The position numbers were made by a program, and so were the translations under genes. From assembly GCA_965372405.1 (NCBI GenBank), contig CBDVCE010000070.1:1-25031 (forward strand): 25,031 bases of DNA. Reading direction: 5' to 3'. Of the stretch, positions 1 to 8,899 are shown one piece after another; position 1 is the first letter of the stretch, and every line of letters begins with the position of its first letter. Source of the DNA: Sunxiuqinia sp965372405 (GTDB taxonomy: Bacteria > Bacteroidota > Bacteroidia > Bacteroidales > Prolixibacteraceae). The notes under the pieces are model-generated. The model made no database searches and was not told where the DNA came from. It worked only from the letters and a program-made list of their open reading frames with translations.

Positions 1-65
1 CCATACGGCAAAATTAGTTAATCGCGACCTAAGCGCCTATACCAGTAATTTAATTCTTAAACATT

Positions 66-1040
66 ATGAAAAATCAAATTAACATTATGAAAAGTAAGTT
101 TTTTATCAATTCCGTTTTTACAGCTGTATTTTTTTCACTTATGGTTGTATTTGTTGGATGTGGAAGTGATGATGATGAAGTTGTAATACTTCCTGCATCT
201 ATTACTTCATTAAGTATTACGGAAGGTACTGCAGGTACTGCGATTACAATTACAGGAAATAATTTTAGTGCAATTACATCAGAAAATAAAGTATTTTTCA
301 ACGATGTTGAGGCTGAGGTTACTGGAGGAACAACAACATCTATAATTACTACTGTGCCTTTAGGAACTTCTACAGGTCCAGTATCAGTACAAGTAGGTAT
401 TGCAGCCAAAGTTACAGGTCCGGTTTTTACGATCAAAGAAAATTTATTGACAATTCATCTAAAGAATGTTAATGATGATGCTGAAGAAGCGGAAGTAGAA
501 TATAACAGTACTCCTGCTGGTTTTATGGAATTGACAAGTAGTGATTTGGAATTAGTTGATATTGATTCTGATTTTGGATATCAGTTTATTGGAACCAGGT
601 TTAGAGCAGTTGATATTCCCAAAGGTGCGATTGTTACTAAAGCCTATATTCAATTTACCGCTGATGATACTGGAGATGATCCATGCAAAATGCGTATCCA
701 CGGTGAAGAAAAAGATACAGGAGAGTTTGCTTCAACGGCTGGTAATATTAGTAGTAGAACAAAAACTAGTGCAAGTGTACTTTGGGATATTCCTGCCTGG
801 ACTGCAAAAGACGAGCGTGGCGAAGCACAACAAACAGCAGATTTGACAGAAGTTGTGCAAGAAATTATTGACCATGCAGATTGGGCTGGAGGTAATAATA
901 TGACCTTTATTCTATCTATTGAAGAAGGCAAAGGTGGTGATGGACGTGAAGCTGAAACTTGGTCAGCAGAAGGTGATGAAGCAGGTGATGATATTAATGC
1001 AGGAGAAGAGTCTGCTTCATTGATAATTGAATTCAAATAG
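66..1040 (+). CDS. Surface lipoprotein with IPT/TIG domain and C-terminal beta-sandwich
   Basis: Probable outer-membrane lipoprotein that binds or presents glycan at the cell surface; no catalytic motif is seen. The N-terminus has a hydrophobic stretch ending in the lipobox VFVGC (lipidated Cys32), followed directly by GSDDDE. An acidic tract after the cysteine is the known Bacteroidota signal for export to the cell surface. Residues about 42-123 read as an IPT/TIG immunoglobulin-like fold (ITSLSITEGTAGTAITITG). Residues about 128-324 resemble a beta-sandwich common in secreted proteins (motifs AYIQFTADD, RIHGEE, SSRTKTSASVLW, DLTEVVQEI). A second ATG at 87, preceded by the same AACATT as the first, gives a 317-residue protein with a more usual signal peptide and may be the real start. 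It may be the last gene of an operon whose SusC/SusD genes lie to the left. The binding role is inferred. Confidence 0.8.
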   Translation: MKNQINIMKSKFFINSVFTAVFFSLMVVFVGCGSDDDEVVILPASITSLSITEGTAGTAITITGNNFSAITSENKVFFNDVEAEVTGGTTTSIITTVPLGTSTGPVSVQVGIAAKVTGPVFTIKENLLTIHLKNVNDDAEEAEVEYNSTPAGFMELTSSDLELVDIDSDFGYQFIGTRFRAVDIPKGAIVTKAYIQFTADDTGDDPCKMRIHGEEKDTGEFASTAGNISSRTKTSASVLWDIPAWTAKDERGEAQQTADLTEVVQEIIDHADWAGGNNMTFILSIEEGKGGDGREAETWSAEGDEAGDDINAGEESASLIIEFK

Positions 1041-1041
1041 G

Positions 1042-1073
1042 TTTGTTTTATTAAACGGGCGCAGGTAGTTTTT
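1042..1073 (+). promoter_or_regulatory. Candidate promoter for the gene at 1144
   Basis: TTTG at 1042-1045, a 20-nt spacer, then TAGTTTTT at 1066-1073. This fits the Bacteroidota -33/-7 consensus (TTTG, 19-21 nt, TAnnTTTG) except for the last base. Transcription would start near 1080, inside the following hairpin. The match could be chance in AT-rich DNA. Confidence 0.3.
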
Positions 1074-1103
1074 AGAAGGGTTGGCAATGTTGCCAACCTT
1101 TCT
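1074..1103 (+). terminator. Hairpin terminator after the lipoprotein gene
   Basis: A 13-bp stem (1074-1086 with 1091-1103, one G-T wobble, core GGTTGGCA/TGCCAACC) with loop ATGT. It has a purine-rich left flank and a T-rich right arm (TTTCTT), so it could work in both directions. It sits 33 bases after the stop codon at 1040 and separates the first gene from the one at 1144. Confidence 0.75.
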
Positions 1104-1143
1104 TATATACTTCATTTACGATCTCAGTTTTAAATTCTTATAA

Positions 1144-3567
1144 ATGTTCAAAATGAGAAAAAAGATTACGTACGTTATATTTATAATTTTTTTATGCTTT
1201 CTCTGTTTAGATTTTAGCCTTTTTGCTCAAGATGTCGTTTTCCCAGGTGCTGATGAAAAAACTCCATCACGTGCCCAGTATTTTTCCTGGATAAACAATA
1301 CCAATGAAGGGTCAACTGAAGAGCATACCATGACCAACCTGGCATTCTTTGAGTGGCTGAAAAGTGAGTATGGTATGCAGTTGGATATTTATGCTTTTGA
1401 TGCTGGAGCGATTGATGGTGCTAAGTTTTATGGTAGTACCAGAAGTGACCGATTTAAAAACCAGTTTCCCAATGGATTCGATCCTATTTATGAGAAGGCG
1501 AAAGAACTAGGAATTAAATTAGGTGTTTGGGGAGGTCCTGATGGATTTGGAAATACGACTGCTGAAGAGAATCAGAGAATTGAAGAAATGGTTGAATTGT
1601 GCCAAAAATATGAGTTTGAATTGTTCAAATTCGATAAAGTTTGTGGCCCATTGCCAACTGAAAACGAGGATGCATTTATAAGAATGATGCAGGAATGTAG
1701 AAAGTACAGTCCCAACCTTATTTTATTAAACCACCGGGTAGGATTAACAAAAGGACTGCCGTATGCAACTACCTTTTTGTGGGAAGGTGTAGAGACTTAT
1801 ACGGATTGTCATATCTGGAATGAAACAACTGCGCCACATCACCGGGCAGGTGCATTAATGCGTGGATTTCCTCCTGGGTTTAGCCGATTGACTGAAGACC
1901 ATGGAGTTTGTATCTCCTCTTGTCTTGATGCATGGGACGATGAGTTGATCTTGCAGGCATTTAATCGGAATCTGATTCTTGCTCCTGAAATTTATGGAAA
2001 TCCGTGGTTATTGAATGATGCTGAATTTGGGAAGTTGGCTCGAATCTTTAACCTGCATCGTAAGTACAGGGAAATAATGGTTGAGGGAAAAATTCTGCCT
2101 GAGGAAGGATATGGACCATATGCAGTTTCACGAGGCAACGAAAAAACAAGGTTGATTACCCTCAGAAATAATAGTTGGGAATCTAAAAGATATAAAATCG
2201 AATTAGATACAACAATTGGCATTAATCTCAAACAGAAATCATATAAGGTTTTCCAACATCATCCTACTGAAGCATTTGTTGGAGAATATAAGTTTGGGCA
2301 AATTGTTGAAATTGAGGTGTTACCATTTAAGACTTGCCTGGTTCGGGTATCATGCGAAAAAGAATCTGAGCCATTTGTTAAAGGAGCAGAATATCAGCTA
2401 GTTAAGAATATAGAAGGAGAGCCAACTGTTATTAAGTTATTGGGGAAACCTGGAGAAATAAAACACATCTCATTAGAAGGTGTAAAAAAGAAATATCAAT
2501 CATTAACGATTGATGGAGAAGATAAAAACGAATTGCTAAAGGGTAAGAATGTTGAAATTAAATTTGATGGAAAACAATTGCAACAAGCTTCACACCGAAA
2601 ATTAGCTGATGCGAAATTGTGTGCTGTTCCTGAAGATGCCGTAGCATTGTATGAGGCAACTTGCTTTTCAGCAGACAATAATGCACTGGAGGTTCGTTCT
2701 TTAATGAGATCGGGCGAAACGAACATCCCCGAAGTTGAAGCTGCAAGAAATGCCTTTTTTGAGCAAAGTACTTTTGTAGAACGTGGAATCTGGGATAAAT
2801 ATCTTTTTGATGGTGATGAAAAAACAAGCTTTTATGTTTCTCGTCGCAGATACAAAGATTTTAAAGTAAACGGTGGGTGTTTACGAATCGATTTTTCAAA
2901 GCCAACAGAGCTATCAAGCTTAGTGATTAAATACCCTGATGTTTATGCCTTACAACCATTAGAAATAGAGGAGGGTATTCATGTTTATGCATCTAATAAT
3001 TTGAAAGATTGGGATCTTATAACGGGTTTTATTGGAAAGGATATTGAGATTGAAATCCCAGAAAACAAGAGCTATCGTTACATTAAGATTCCTGAATTTC
3101 CTGATCAAATTACTGAGATTATTGGAGTAAAAAAAGATGGTTCTGTAGCGAATAGGGAAAATTGGAAAGCTTCAAATTTGTTTGCAGATTATTCTAAAAT
3201 ACAGACTCAATCAGCCTGGGAGACCTCTTTTAAGTTGAAGGAATTGGCTCCAAATTCTTATCTATGTGTGGCTATAAATGGAGAACATGGCGAAGAGGGA
3301 GCTTATGCAGCTCTGAAGGTTGGTGAGAAATATGTTGGAGCTTTTGACCGAAGTATCTCATACCCATCGAATACTTACGAAGCTGGAGTTTGTCATAAGG
3401 GTACTGCTAGCAAAAATTACACTTACTACATTCCTGTAGAAGAGTGGATGATCGGTAAAGAAATGCAAGCTTTTGTTTTAGTAAATTCAGAAGCAAAAGA
3501 TTTGAACCCTGAAATATGGATCACAACTTTGTCAGATAAATTATCTAAAGAAATAGTTATAAAGTAA
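1144..3567 (+). CDS. Secreted glycosidase with clan GH-D-like TIM barrel and F5/8-type C-terminal domain
   Basis: Probably a retaining alpha-glycosidase related to the GH27/GH36 alpha-galactosidases, but exact family and substrate are not established. A signal peptide of about 29 residues ends LFAQ. The barrel covers about residues 35-310: IDIYAF-like strand near 81, KLGVWGGPDGFG near 125-136, ELFKFDKVCG near 159-168 (Asp164 sits where GH-D enzymes have the nucleophile in K-x-D), LILLNHR near 192, RLTEDHG near 248 and SSCLDAWDD near 258. About 320-405 is a beta-sandwich typical after such barrels. About 545-660 resembles an F5/8-type (discoidin) carbohydrate-binding fold, and about 685-807 a further beta domain. 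At 807 residues it is long for GH27, as expected for added domains. Terminators lie on both sides, so it is probably transcribed alone. A second ATG at 1153 is an alternative start. Confidence 0.75.
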   Translation: MFKMRKKITYVIFIIFLCFLCLDFSLFAQDVVFPGADEKTPSRAQYFSWINNTNEGSTEEHTMTNLAFFEWLKSEYGMQLDIYAFDAGAIDGAKFYGSTRSDRFKNQFPNGFDPIYEKAKELGIKLGVWGGPDGFGNTTAEENQRIEEMVELCQKYEFELFKFDKVCGPLPTENEDAFIRMMQECRKYSPNLILLNHRVGLTKGLPYATTFLWEGVETYTDCHIWNETTAPHHRAGALMRGFPPGFSRLTEDHGVCISSCLDAWDDELILQAFNRNLILAPEIYGNPWLLNDAEFGKLARIFNLHRKYREIMVEGKILPEEGYGPYAVSRGNEKTRLITLRNNSWESKRYKIELDTTIGINLKQKSYKVFQHHPTEAFVGEYKFGQIVEIEVLPFKTCLVRVSCEKESEPFVKGAEYQLVKNIEGEPTVIKLLGKPGEIKHISLEGVKKKYQSLTIDGEDKNELLKGKNVEIKFDGKQLQQASHRKLADAKLCAVPEDAVALYEATCFSADNNALEVRSLMRSGETNIPEVEAARNAFFEQSTFVERGIWDKYLFDGDEKTSFYVSRRRYKDFKVNGGCLRIDFSKPTELSSLVIKYPDVYALQPLEIEEGIHVYASNNLKDWDLITGFIGKDIEIEIPENKSYRYIKIPEFPDQITEIIGVKKDGSVANRENWKASNLFADYSKIQTQSAWETSFKLKELAPNSYLCVAINGEHGEEGAYAALKVGEKYVGAFDRSISYPSNTYEAGVCHKGTASKNYTYYIPVEEWMIGKEMQAFVLVNSEAKDLNPEIWITTLSDKLSKEIVIK

Positions 3568-3609
3568 TAGTGTTCTTTCAGAATCTTGGAACTCTATCTT
3601 TTCAAGACA

Positions 3610-3674
3610 AAAAAAATCCGCAAATTAATGATCAGGCATTTAAAATGATGTGAAAGGTGATTGCGGATTTTTTT
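3610..3674 (+). terminator. Long-loop terminator after the glycosidase gene
   Basis: A 14-bp perfect inverted repeat (3610-3623 with 3661-3674): seven A then TCCGCAA, and TTGCGGA then seven T. The 37-nt loop is long for an intrinsic terminator. The A-run/T-run arrangement is symmetrical, so it can end transcripts from either side. Confidence 0.75.
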
Positions 3675-3952
3675 ATCTCTGGAGAGTTTGAATCTAAATC
3701 CAAATCCTTGCGAGAATCTCATTGGTATTATTTTCAAACTTTACACATTGAAGATATCATAGCCATTTTAAATTATATCTTAAAGTTTGATTTAAAAATC
3801 AATAGCTAATTCAATATTATTAATTGAGAGAATTTTTCTTTTATTTTGTGTTCAATATATTTTGATGTATAATCACTCATTTTATTTTTTTGTGTGATGA
3901 TAAGTGTAAGATATATAGTGAGTTAAAGTAGCTAATACGTTTTAGTAGAGTT
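3675..3952 (+). promoter_or_regulatory. Upstream region of the LacI regulator gene
   Basis: No open reading frame of note. It contains a near-perfect dyad at 3787-3802 (TTGATTT/AAATCAA around AA) and a possible Bacteroidota promoter: TTTG at 3861-3864, 20-nt spacer, TTTTTTTG at 3885-3892 (five of six conserved -7/-33 positions in the -7 box, A replaced by T). That would place the start near 3900 and leave the 14-bp dyad at 3932-3945 inside the leader. The promoter assignment is weak because the stretch is very T-rich. Confidence 0.35.
3932..3945 (+). promoter_or_regulatory. Probable LacI-family operator upstream of the regulator gene
   Basis: CTAATACGTTTTAG is palindromic at 12 of 14 positions, with the central CG step typical of LacI/PurR-family operators. 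It lies 7 bases before the regulator's ATG, as expected for autoregulation. A closely related dyad, CTAAAACATTTTAG, lies at 10636-10649; each differs from the perfect palindrome CTAAAACGTTTTAG at one position. Confidence 0.6.
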
Positions 3953-4963
3953 ATGAAGAAAATTGGAATAGTAGGTATAGCCAAAAAATTAGGCGTTTCA
4001 ACAACGCTTGTATCGTTGGTGCTAAACGGTAAAGCCAAGGAAAATCGAATTAGTGATGAAGTTGCTGAACGCGTAATTCGACTAGCAAAAGAATTAAACT
4101 ATAAACCCAATTATTTTGCTCGTAATCTGCGGCGAGGAACAACATATACAGTTGGACTTATTGTGAGTGATATCTCCAACCCTTTTTTTTCCAGAATAGC
4201 TCGTTGTGTTGAGGATGAGTTGGATAAGAGTGGTTATCAATTAATTATTGGAAGTTCTGATGAGAGTGCTGACCGGACTGAAGTGCTGGTGAATTATTTT
4301 ACAGATAAAGAGGTTGATGGCTTAATTGTCGCACCAAATTCTCAAAGTTCCACAATTTTCTCAAGCTTGAAAAAGCAGAATGTGCCTTTTGTTTTTATAG
4401 ATCGTTTGGTGCCAAAATTGAAAGCTAACTATGTGGGTATTGATAATCATGCTAGTATGAGTTTGGCGGTGGAGCATTTCATAGAAAAAGGATATGAAAA
4501 GATTGCAATGCTTACCTATGAAGTTGGATCCAGTAATATAAAGGAACGAACTGACGGATTTAAATCAACACTAAAACAAAATGGACTAAAAGTTCATCGA
4601 AGTTTTATACAGCAAGTTTCTTATAAAAATACAGAGCAAGATGTTTATAAGGCTATAGACACTCTAATTGAAATAGAAAATACTCCCAGAGCAATAGTGT
4701 TTGCAACTAACAGACTCGGTTTGTTTGGGTTAAAGCGATTAATTACGAGAGGAGTGAGAATTCCGCAGGATATATCAATTGTTAGTTTTGATGATGATAT
4801 TGCATTTCAGGTTTCATATCCTCCAATTACAGTAATTAAACAACCTTATGAAGAAATGGCTGTTGAGGCTGCAAAGTTATTGATAAAGAACATTGCTTCT
4901 AAAGAACAATTAGAAGTTGAACAGATAATTAAAAAAGCAGATATCATTGTAAGAGGATCTTGA
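3953..4963 (+). CDS. LacI-family transcriptional regulator
   Basis: A sugar-responsive DNA-binding repressor, probably the local regulator of the glycan-degradation genes. Residues about 5-24 form the helix-turn-helix (IVGIAKKLGVSTTLVSLVLN), about 50-62 the hinge (YKPNYFARNLRRG), and 64-336 the periplasmic-binding-protein-like effector domain (TVGLIVSDISNPFF, DGLIVAP, FVFIDR, ISIVSFDD, TVIKQPYEEM). The length of 336 is normal for the family. It precedes the GH20 gene by 122 bases on the same strand, and a LacI-type dyad lies directly upstream of its start. The effector is unknown; a mono- or disaccharide released by the neighbouring enzymes is the natural guess. In Bacteroidota, hybrid two-component systems or SusR-like proteins more often control such loci. 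Confidence 0.92.
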   Translation: MKKIGIVGIAKKLGVSTTLVSLVLNGKAKENRISDEVAERVIRLAKELNYKPNYFARNLRRGTTYTVGLIVSDISNPFFSRIARCVEDELDKSGYQLIIGSSDESADRTEVLVNYFTDKEVDGLIVAPNSQSSTIFSSLKKQNVPFVFIDRLVPKLKANYVGIDNHASMSLAVEHFIEKGYEKIAMLTYEVGSSNIKERTDGFKSTLKQNGLKVHRSFIQQVSYKNTEQDVYKAIDTLIEIENTPRAIVFATNRLGLFGLKRLITRGVRIPQDISIVSFDDDIAFQVSYPPITVIKQPYEEMAVEAAKLLIKNIASKEQLEVEQIIKKADIIVRGS

Positions 4964-5085
4964 TCAGATGAATTAGAAAAAATGAAGAGGAATAGATACT
5001 AGCCAAAGCATTAAAAATACAGCAAGAAATTTATCAGCTTAATCGACCAAAGAGATTATACTACCAACTATATAAAATTAATTAG

Positions 5086-7410
5086 ATGAACAAACTACTA
5101 ATTTTCCTTATTGTCCTGGCTGCAATGGCCTTTGGGGCTTGCTCTCAAAATGAAGCCATTGAATTAAGTCAGATTAATATCATCCCAAAACCAGTTGAGG
5201 TAATTCCAGGTTCTGGATATTTCAATTTAAATGAAAATACCACCATCGTATTTGGTGAATTTGACGAATTGCAAAACCGTTTTATTGAAGAAATAAAGGT
5301 GGAAACTGGTATTGAACTTAAAATGATAGACAAGCCAGATGGAAATTCCATTGAAATTCAGTCGGTCGTGAACCTTGAGGCGGAAGAATACCGATTGTTG
5401 GTTTCAAAAAATGGAATTACTATCAAATCAAGTACATCTGCTGGTGCTTATTATGCTCTTCAATCTGTAAAACAGCTTATTTCTGCTGATTCAAAAGGGA
5501 AAAATGAATATTTAATTCCTTCAGTAGAAATCTCCGATAAACCTGAATTTGCATGGCGGGGTTATATGCTCGATGTTTCACGCCACTTCTATGGGAAAGA
5601 GAAGATTAAAGAAGTGCTCGATTTTATGGCTGAGCTAAAACTTAATCGTTTTCACTGGCATTTAACTGATGATCAGGGCTGGCGAATTGAAATAATAAAA
5701 TTCCCAAAACTTACCGAAGTTGGAGCATGGCGGGTTGACCGCAATATTACAGATGAGAACATTAGTAATTGGTGGGGGCGTTCGGTTCAAAAGGCTGGCG
5801 AAAAGGCTACATACGGTGGCTTTTATACGCAGGAAGATATTAGAGAGATTGTAGCATATGCGAAAGAACGTCACATCGAAATTCTGCCTGAAGTTGATGT
5901 CCCAGGCCATTCACAGGAAATTTTGGCTTCATATCCTGAATTGTCGTGTGATAATAAAAGGAACTATTATGTAGCAACGGGCGGTGTTTATAAAGACAAT
6001 GCGTTGTGTCCTTCAAATCCATACACTTATGAGTTTTTAGAAGATATGTTGGATGAAGTTATGGACTTATTTCCTTTGAACTATATACATATTGGAGGCG
6101 ATGAGTGTAACAAGGAAGGCTGGCATAATCACAAGCAGTGCCAAGATTTTATAAAGGATAAGGGCTTGAAAGATGAACATGAATTACAAAGCTATTTCAT
6201 AAAGCAAGTTGAAAAGATCGTTAATGCCAAAGGGAAAAATTTAATTGGTTGGGATGAAATATTAGAAGGTGGATTAGCTCCGAATGCAACTGTTATGTCA
6301 TGGCGTGGTGAAAAGGGAGGTATTGCAGCTGCAAAAGCCGGGCACAATGTAATTATGACTCCTAACTATGCCAATTATCTGGATCTAAAACAAGGACAGT
6401 CTGACCATGAACCTAATCTGGGTTATTCAGAAGCTTTGCTTTCAGCCTGTTATAATTATTCTGTGATTCCTAAAGACTTTACAAAAGAGGAAGCTTCTAA
6501 AATAATGGGAATACAAGGGAATCTTTGGACAGAATCAATCTCTGATTGGGGTAAGCTGACCTATATGACTTTTCCTCGTCTTTTTGCTGTAGCAGAAAAT
6601 GGATGGACAGCTGAGAGCACTCAAAACTTTGATGATTTTATTGATCGGCTTCATCCACAATTGAAGAGATTGGATTCAAAAGGTATTCGTTATGCTAAAA
6701 GTGTTTTTAATCCATGGATTCATCAAAAAGGAATTGGTAAAACTATTGAGATCACATTGGACTCAGAGCTCTCATCTCCTGAAATCAGATTCACTTTGGA
6801 TGGCTCTGAACCAACAGATCGTAGTCCAGTTTATACAACTCCTTTTATATTGACTGAGACAAAAACTATTAAAGCGGCTATTTTCAAAAATAGCGAGCGT
6901 TTGGGCGATGTAATTGAGACTACTTTCCCAATTCATATAGCAGCAGGTGCTAAAGTGGTTTATAATCATCCGTTTTCGGAAAAAGATGTCGCAGCAAAAG
7001 GGTTGTCACTTACTGATTTAAACTATGGACAGCTAGATGTTCAGGGAGATAAAAACTGGCAGGGATTTATTGATAATTTCGATGTGATTATTGAGTTGGA
7101 TAAACCAACTGATATTAAACAGGTTCAAATTACTTCATTACGAAAAACCATTGGCGGAGTTTACCCGGTAAAACAGATTCAAATTTTTGGAGCTACTGTT
7201 GATGGTGAGTTCTCCAAAATTGGAGATTCAGGTTTTCAGGAAACTTGTTTGATTCAAGGTCGAAATAAAATAAAAACGAAGATTGACTGTCCGGCAAAAG
7301 CAATCACGAAAATTAGGGTGAAAGCTGAATTGTTAAACCCAATTCCGAAAGAACATCATAAAGCCGGTAGTCAGTCATATTTACAAATTGATGAAATTGT
7401 AGTATTGTAA
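5086..7410 (+). CDS. GH20 beta-N-acetylhexosaminidase, lipoprotein
   Basis: Removes terminal beta-linked GlcNAc or GalNAc by substrate-assisted catalysis. Lipobox AFGAC with Cys19; no acidic tract follows, so a periplasmic position is likely. Residues about 30-150 are the GH20 N-terminal alpha/beta domain. About 153-520 form the catalytic barrel, starting WRGYMLDVSRHF, with RFHWHLTDDQGWR near 188-200, LPEVDVPGH near 267-275 and the hallmark IHIGGDE, in which Asp339-Glu340 are the polarising and acid/base residues. WDEILEGG near 389 and MSWRG near 404 are further family motifs. About 553-615 is a chitobiase-type C-terminal beta domain (TLDGSEPTDRSPVY), and about 628-774 a galactose-binding-like (F5/8 type C) domain. 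First gene of the co-directional run after the regulator; the next starts 13 bases on. Confidence 0.95.
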   Translation: MNKLLIFLIVLAAMAFGACSQNEAIELSQINIIPKPVEVIPGSGYFNLNENTTIVFGEFDELQNRFIEEIKVETGIELKMIDKPDGNSIEIQSVVNLEAEEYRLLVSKNGITIKSSTSAGAYYALQSVKQLISADSKGKNEYLIPSVEISDKPEFAWRGYMLDVSRHFYGKEKIKEVLDFMAELKLNRFHWHLTDDQGWRIEIIKFPKLTEVGAWRVDRNITDENISNWWGRSVQKAGEKATYGGFYTQEDIREIVAYAKERHIEILPEVDVPGHSQEILASYPELSCDNKRNYYVATGGVYKDNALCPSNPYTYEFLEDMLDEVMDLFPLNYIHIGGDECNKEGWHNHKQCQDFIKDKGLKDEHELQSYFIKQVEKIVNAKGKNLIGWDEILEGGLAPNATVMSWRGEKGGIAAAKAGHNVIMTPNYANYLDLKQGQSDHEPNLGYSEALLSACYNYSVIPKDFTKEEASKIMGIQGNLWTESISDWGKLTYMTFPRLFAVAENGWTAESTQNFDDFIDRLHPQLKRLDSKGIRYAKSVFNPWIHQKGIGKTIEITLDSELSSPEIRFTLDGSEPTDRSPVYTTPFILTETKTIKAAIFKNSERLGDVIETTFPIHIAAGAKVVYNHPFSEKDVAAKGLSLTDLNYGQLDVQGDKNWQGFIDNFDVIIELDKPTDIKQVQITSLRKTIGGVYPVKQIQIFGATVDGEFSKIGDSGFQETCLIQGRNKIKTKIDCPAKAITKIRVKAELLNPIPKEHHKAGSQSYLQIDEIVVL

Positions 7411-7423
7411 AAAACGATTAAGA

Positions 7424-8899
7424 ATGAAGAATCTTATAATTATTTTCGCTTTCCTTTTTCTAGGAATAACCCAAAATATAGATGCACAAACAAAATACGA
7501 AGCTAATTGGGAATCAATTGATAGTCGGCAGGTGCCAGATTGGTTTCAGGATGCCAAATTAGGAATATTCATACACTGGGGGCCGTATTCTGTGCCAGCA
7601 TGGAGTCCAAAAGGAACCTATTCTGAATGGTATCAATACTGGTTTCAGAGTAAATCACTTTTCGGAAATGGTAAATTTAGTGGTACTGAGGTTTACGATC
7701 ATCATGTAAAAACCTATGGCCAACATTTTAGCTACTACAATTTTGGTGAGATGTTTACGGCTCGGGATTTTGATGCTAACGAATGGGCTCAGCTTTTTGA
7801 GGATGCTGGTGCAAGATATATGATGATTACTTCAAAGCATCATGACGGTTTTTGTTTGTGGCCAAGTGAAACGGCTAATAAAACATGGGGATTTCCTTGG
7901 AATGCAAAAGACGTAGGTGCAAAACGTGACTTGTTGAAAGAACTGGAGCTTGCCGTTAAAAAGACAGATGTAAAGTTTGGAACCTATTATTCACTTTACG
8001 AATGGTATAATCCACTATGGCAAAAAGACAAAGAAAAATTTGCCTTAGAGCATATGCATCCTCAGTTTAAAGATTTAGTTGAAAATTATAAGCCTGAACT
8101 GATCTGGTCGGATGGCGATTGGGATTTGGAGCCTGAAAAATGGCACAGTCCTGAATTACTTGCATGGTTGTTTAATGAGTCTTCAATAGGGAAAGATGTG
8201 GTTATAAATGACCGTTGGGGGAAAGACTGCCGGTTTAAACATGGCGGATATTTTTCTACTGAATACCAATCAGGGCTAGATGGTTCGCATCCGTGGGAAG
8301 AGTGCCGTGGTATTGGTTTCTCTTTCGGATATAATGTAAATGAAGATGTAACAGATTATGCCTCCCGAAGGACTCTAGTTTATCTGCTGTTAAATGTTGT
8401 TAGTAATGGTGGTAACCTTTTGTTGGATATTGGGCCTGATCATCTTGGTAATATCCCACCAATTATGCAAGACCGTTTATTGGCACTTGGAAAATGGTTG
8501 AAAGTAAATGGAGAAGCAATCTACGGAAGTAGAAAATGGAAAAGAGCTTGTCAGTGGTCAGAAAAGGGAGAGAAGGATTGGAAGCCGAAAGACACTCACT
8601 ATTTGCCAGCTGATTTTATTCTAAAACAAACCATTGATCCGGAGCCAGGTTATGCTGTTCGTGAAATTTTCTTCACCAAAAAAGGAAATGATGTGTTTGC
8701 GATTGTTCCAGAATGGCCCAAAGAAAAATTGCTTATTCGGGATTTGAAAGTGGCTAAAAACACACAAATATCTTTGGTGGGAACTGAACATGAAATCAAT
8801 TTCATACAAAAAGGGAAAGATCTAATTTTAGAGGTGCCATATCTTACACCAGATGAATTGCCTTGTGAGTTTGCATATACGTTTAAAATATCTCAATAA
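7424..8899 (+). CDS. GH29 alpha-L-fucosidase
   Basis: Retaining exo-fucosidase that cleaves alpha-L-fucose from glycans. A signal peptide of about 22 residues (ends NIDAQ) directs it to the periplasm. Family motifs are complete: FIHWGPYSVPAW near 49-60, ITSKHHDGFCLWPS near 135-148, and ELIWSDGDW, in which Asp230 is the expected nucleophile. NGGNLLLDIGP is present and a C-terminal beta-sandwich follows. At 491 residues it has no extra binding domains, unlike the second GH29 at 17883. The WSDGDW form resembles the broad-specificity subfamily A. Starts 13 bases after the GH20 gene, and its stop overlaps the next start as TAATG, so they are translationally coupled. Confidence 0.95.
   Translation: MKNLIIIFAFLFLGITQNIDAQTKYEANWESIDSRQVPDWFQDAKLGIFIHWGPYSVPAWSPKGTYSEWYQYWFQSKSLFGNGKFSGTEVYDHHVKTYGQHFSYYNFGEMFTARDFDANEWAQLFEDAGARYMMITSKHHDGFCLWPSETANKTWGFPWNAKDVGAKRDLLKELELAVKKTDVKFGTYYSLYEWYNPLWQKDKEKFALEHMHPQFKDLVENYKPELIWSDGDWDLEPEKWHSPELLAWLFNESSIGKDVVINDRWGKDCRFKHGGYFSTEYQSGLDGSHPWEECRGIGFSFGYNVNEDVTDYASRRTLVYLLLNVVSNGGNLLLDIGPDHLGNIPPIMQDRLLALGKWLKVNGEAIYGSRKWKRACQWSEKGEKDWKPKDTHYLPADFILKQTIDPEPGYAVREIFFTKKGNDVFAIVPEWPKEKLLIRDLKVAKNTQISLVGTEHEINFIQKGKDLILEVPYLTPDELPCEFAYTFKISQ

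Noticed and set aside
1..21. Possible last codons of an upstream gene (PYGKIS then TAA)
   Set aside because: Only six codons are visible; another frame is also open here, so no gene can be supported.
74..436. Minus-strand open frame opposite the first lipoprotein gene
   Set aside because: It is the mirror of a repetitive Thr/Val-rich coding region, with no signal of its own.
1052..1062. Shared AAACGGGCG at about 1053 and 23594
   Set aside because: A nine-base match with no common context is likely chance.
3868..3873. TATAAT box upstream of the regulator gene
   Set aside because: This is the E. coli sigma-70 consensus; Bacteroidota use a different -7 box, and the stretch is AT-rich.
5040..5065. 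A third LacI-type dyad before the GH20 gene (TTAATCGACCAA)
   Set aside because: Only 8 of 12 positions are symmetrical and it lacks the CTAAAAC half-site.
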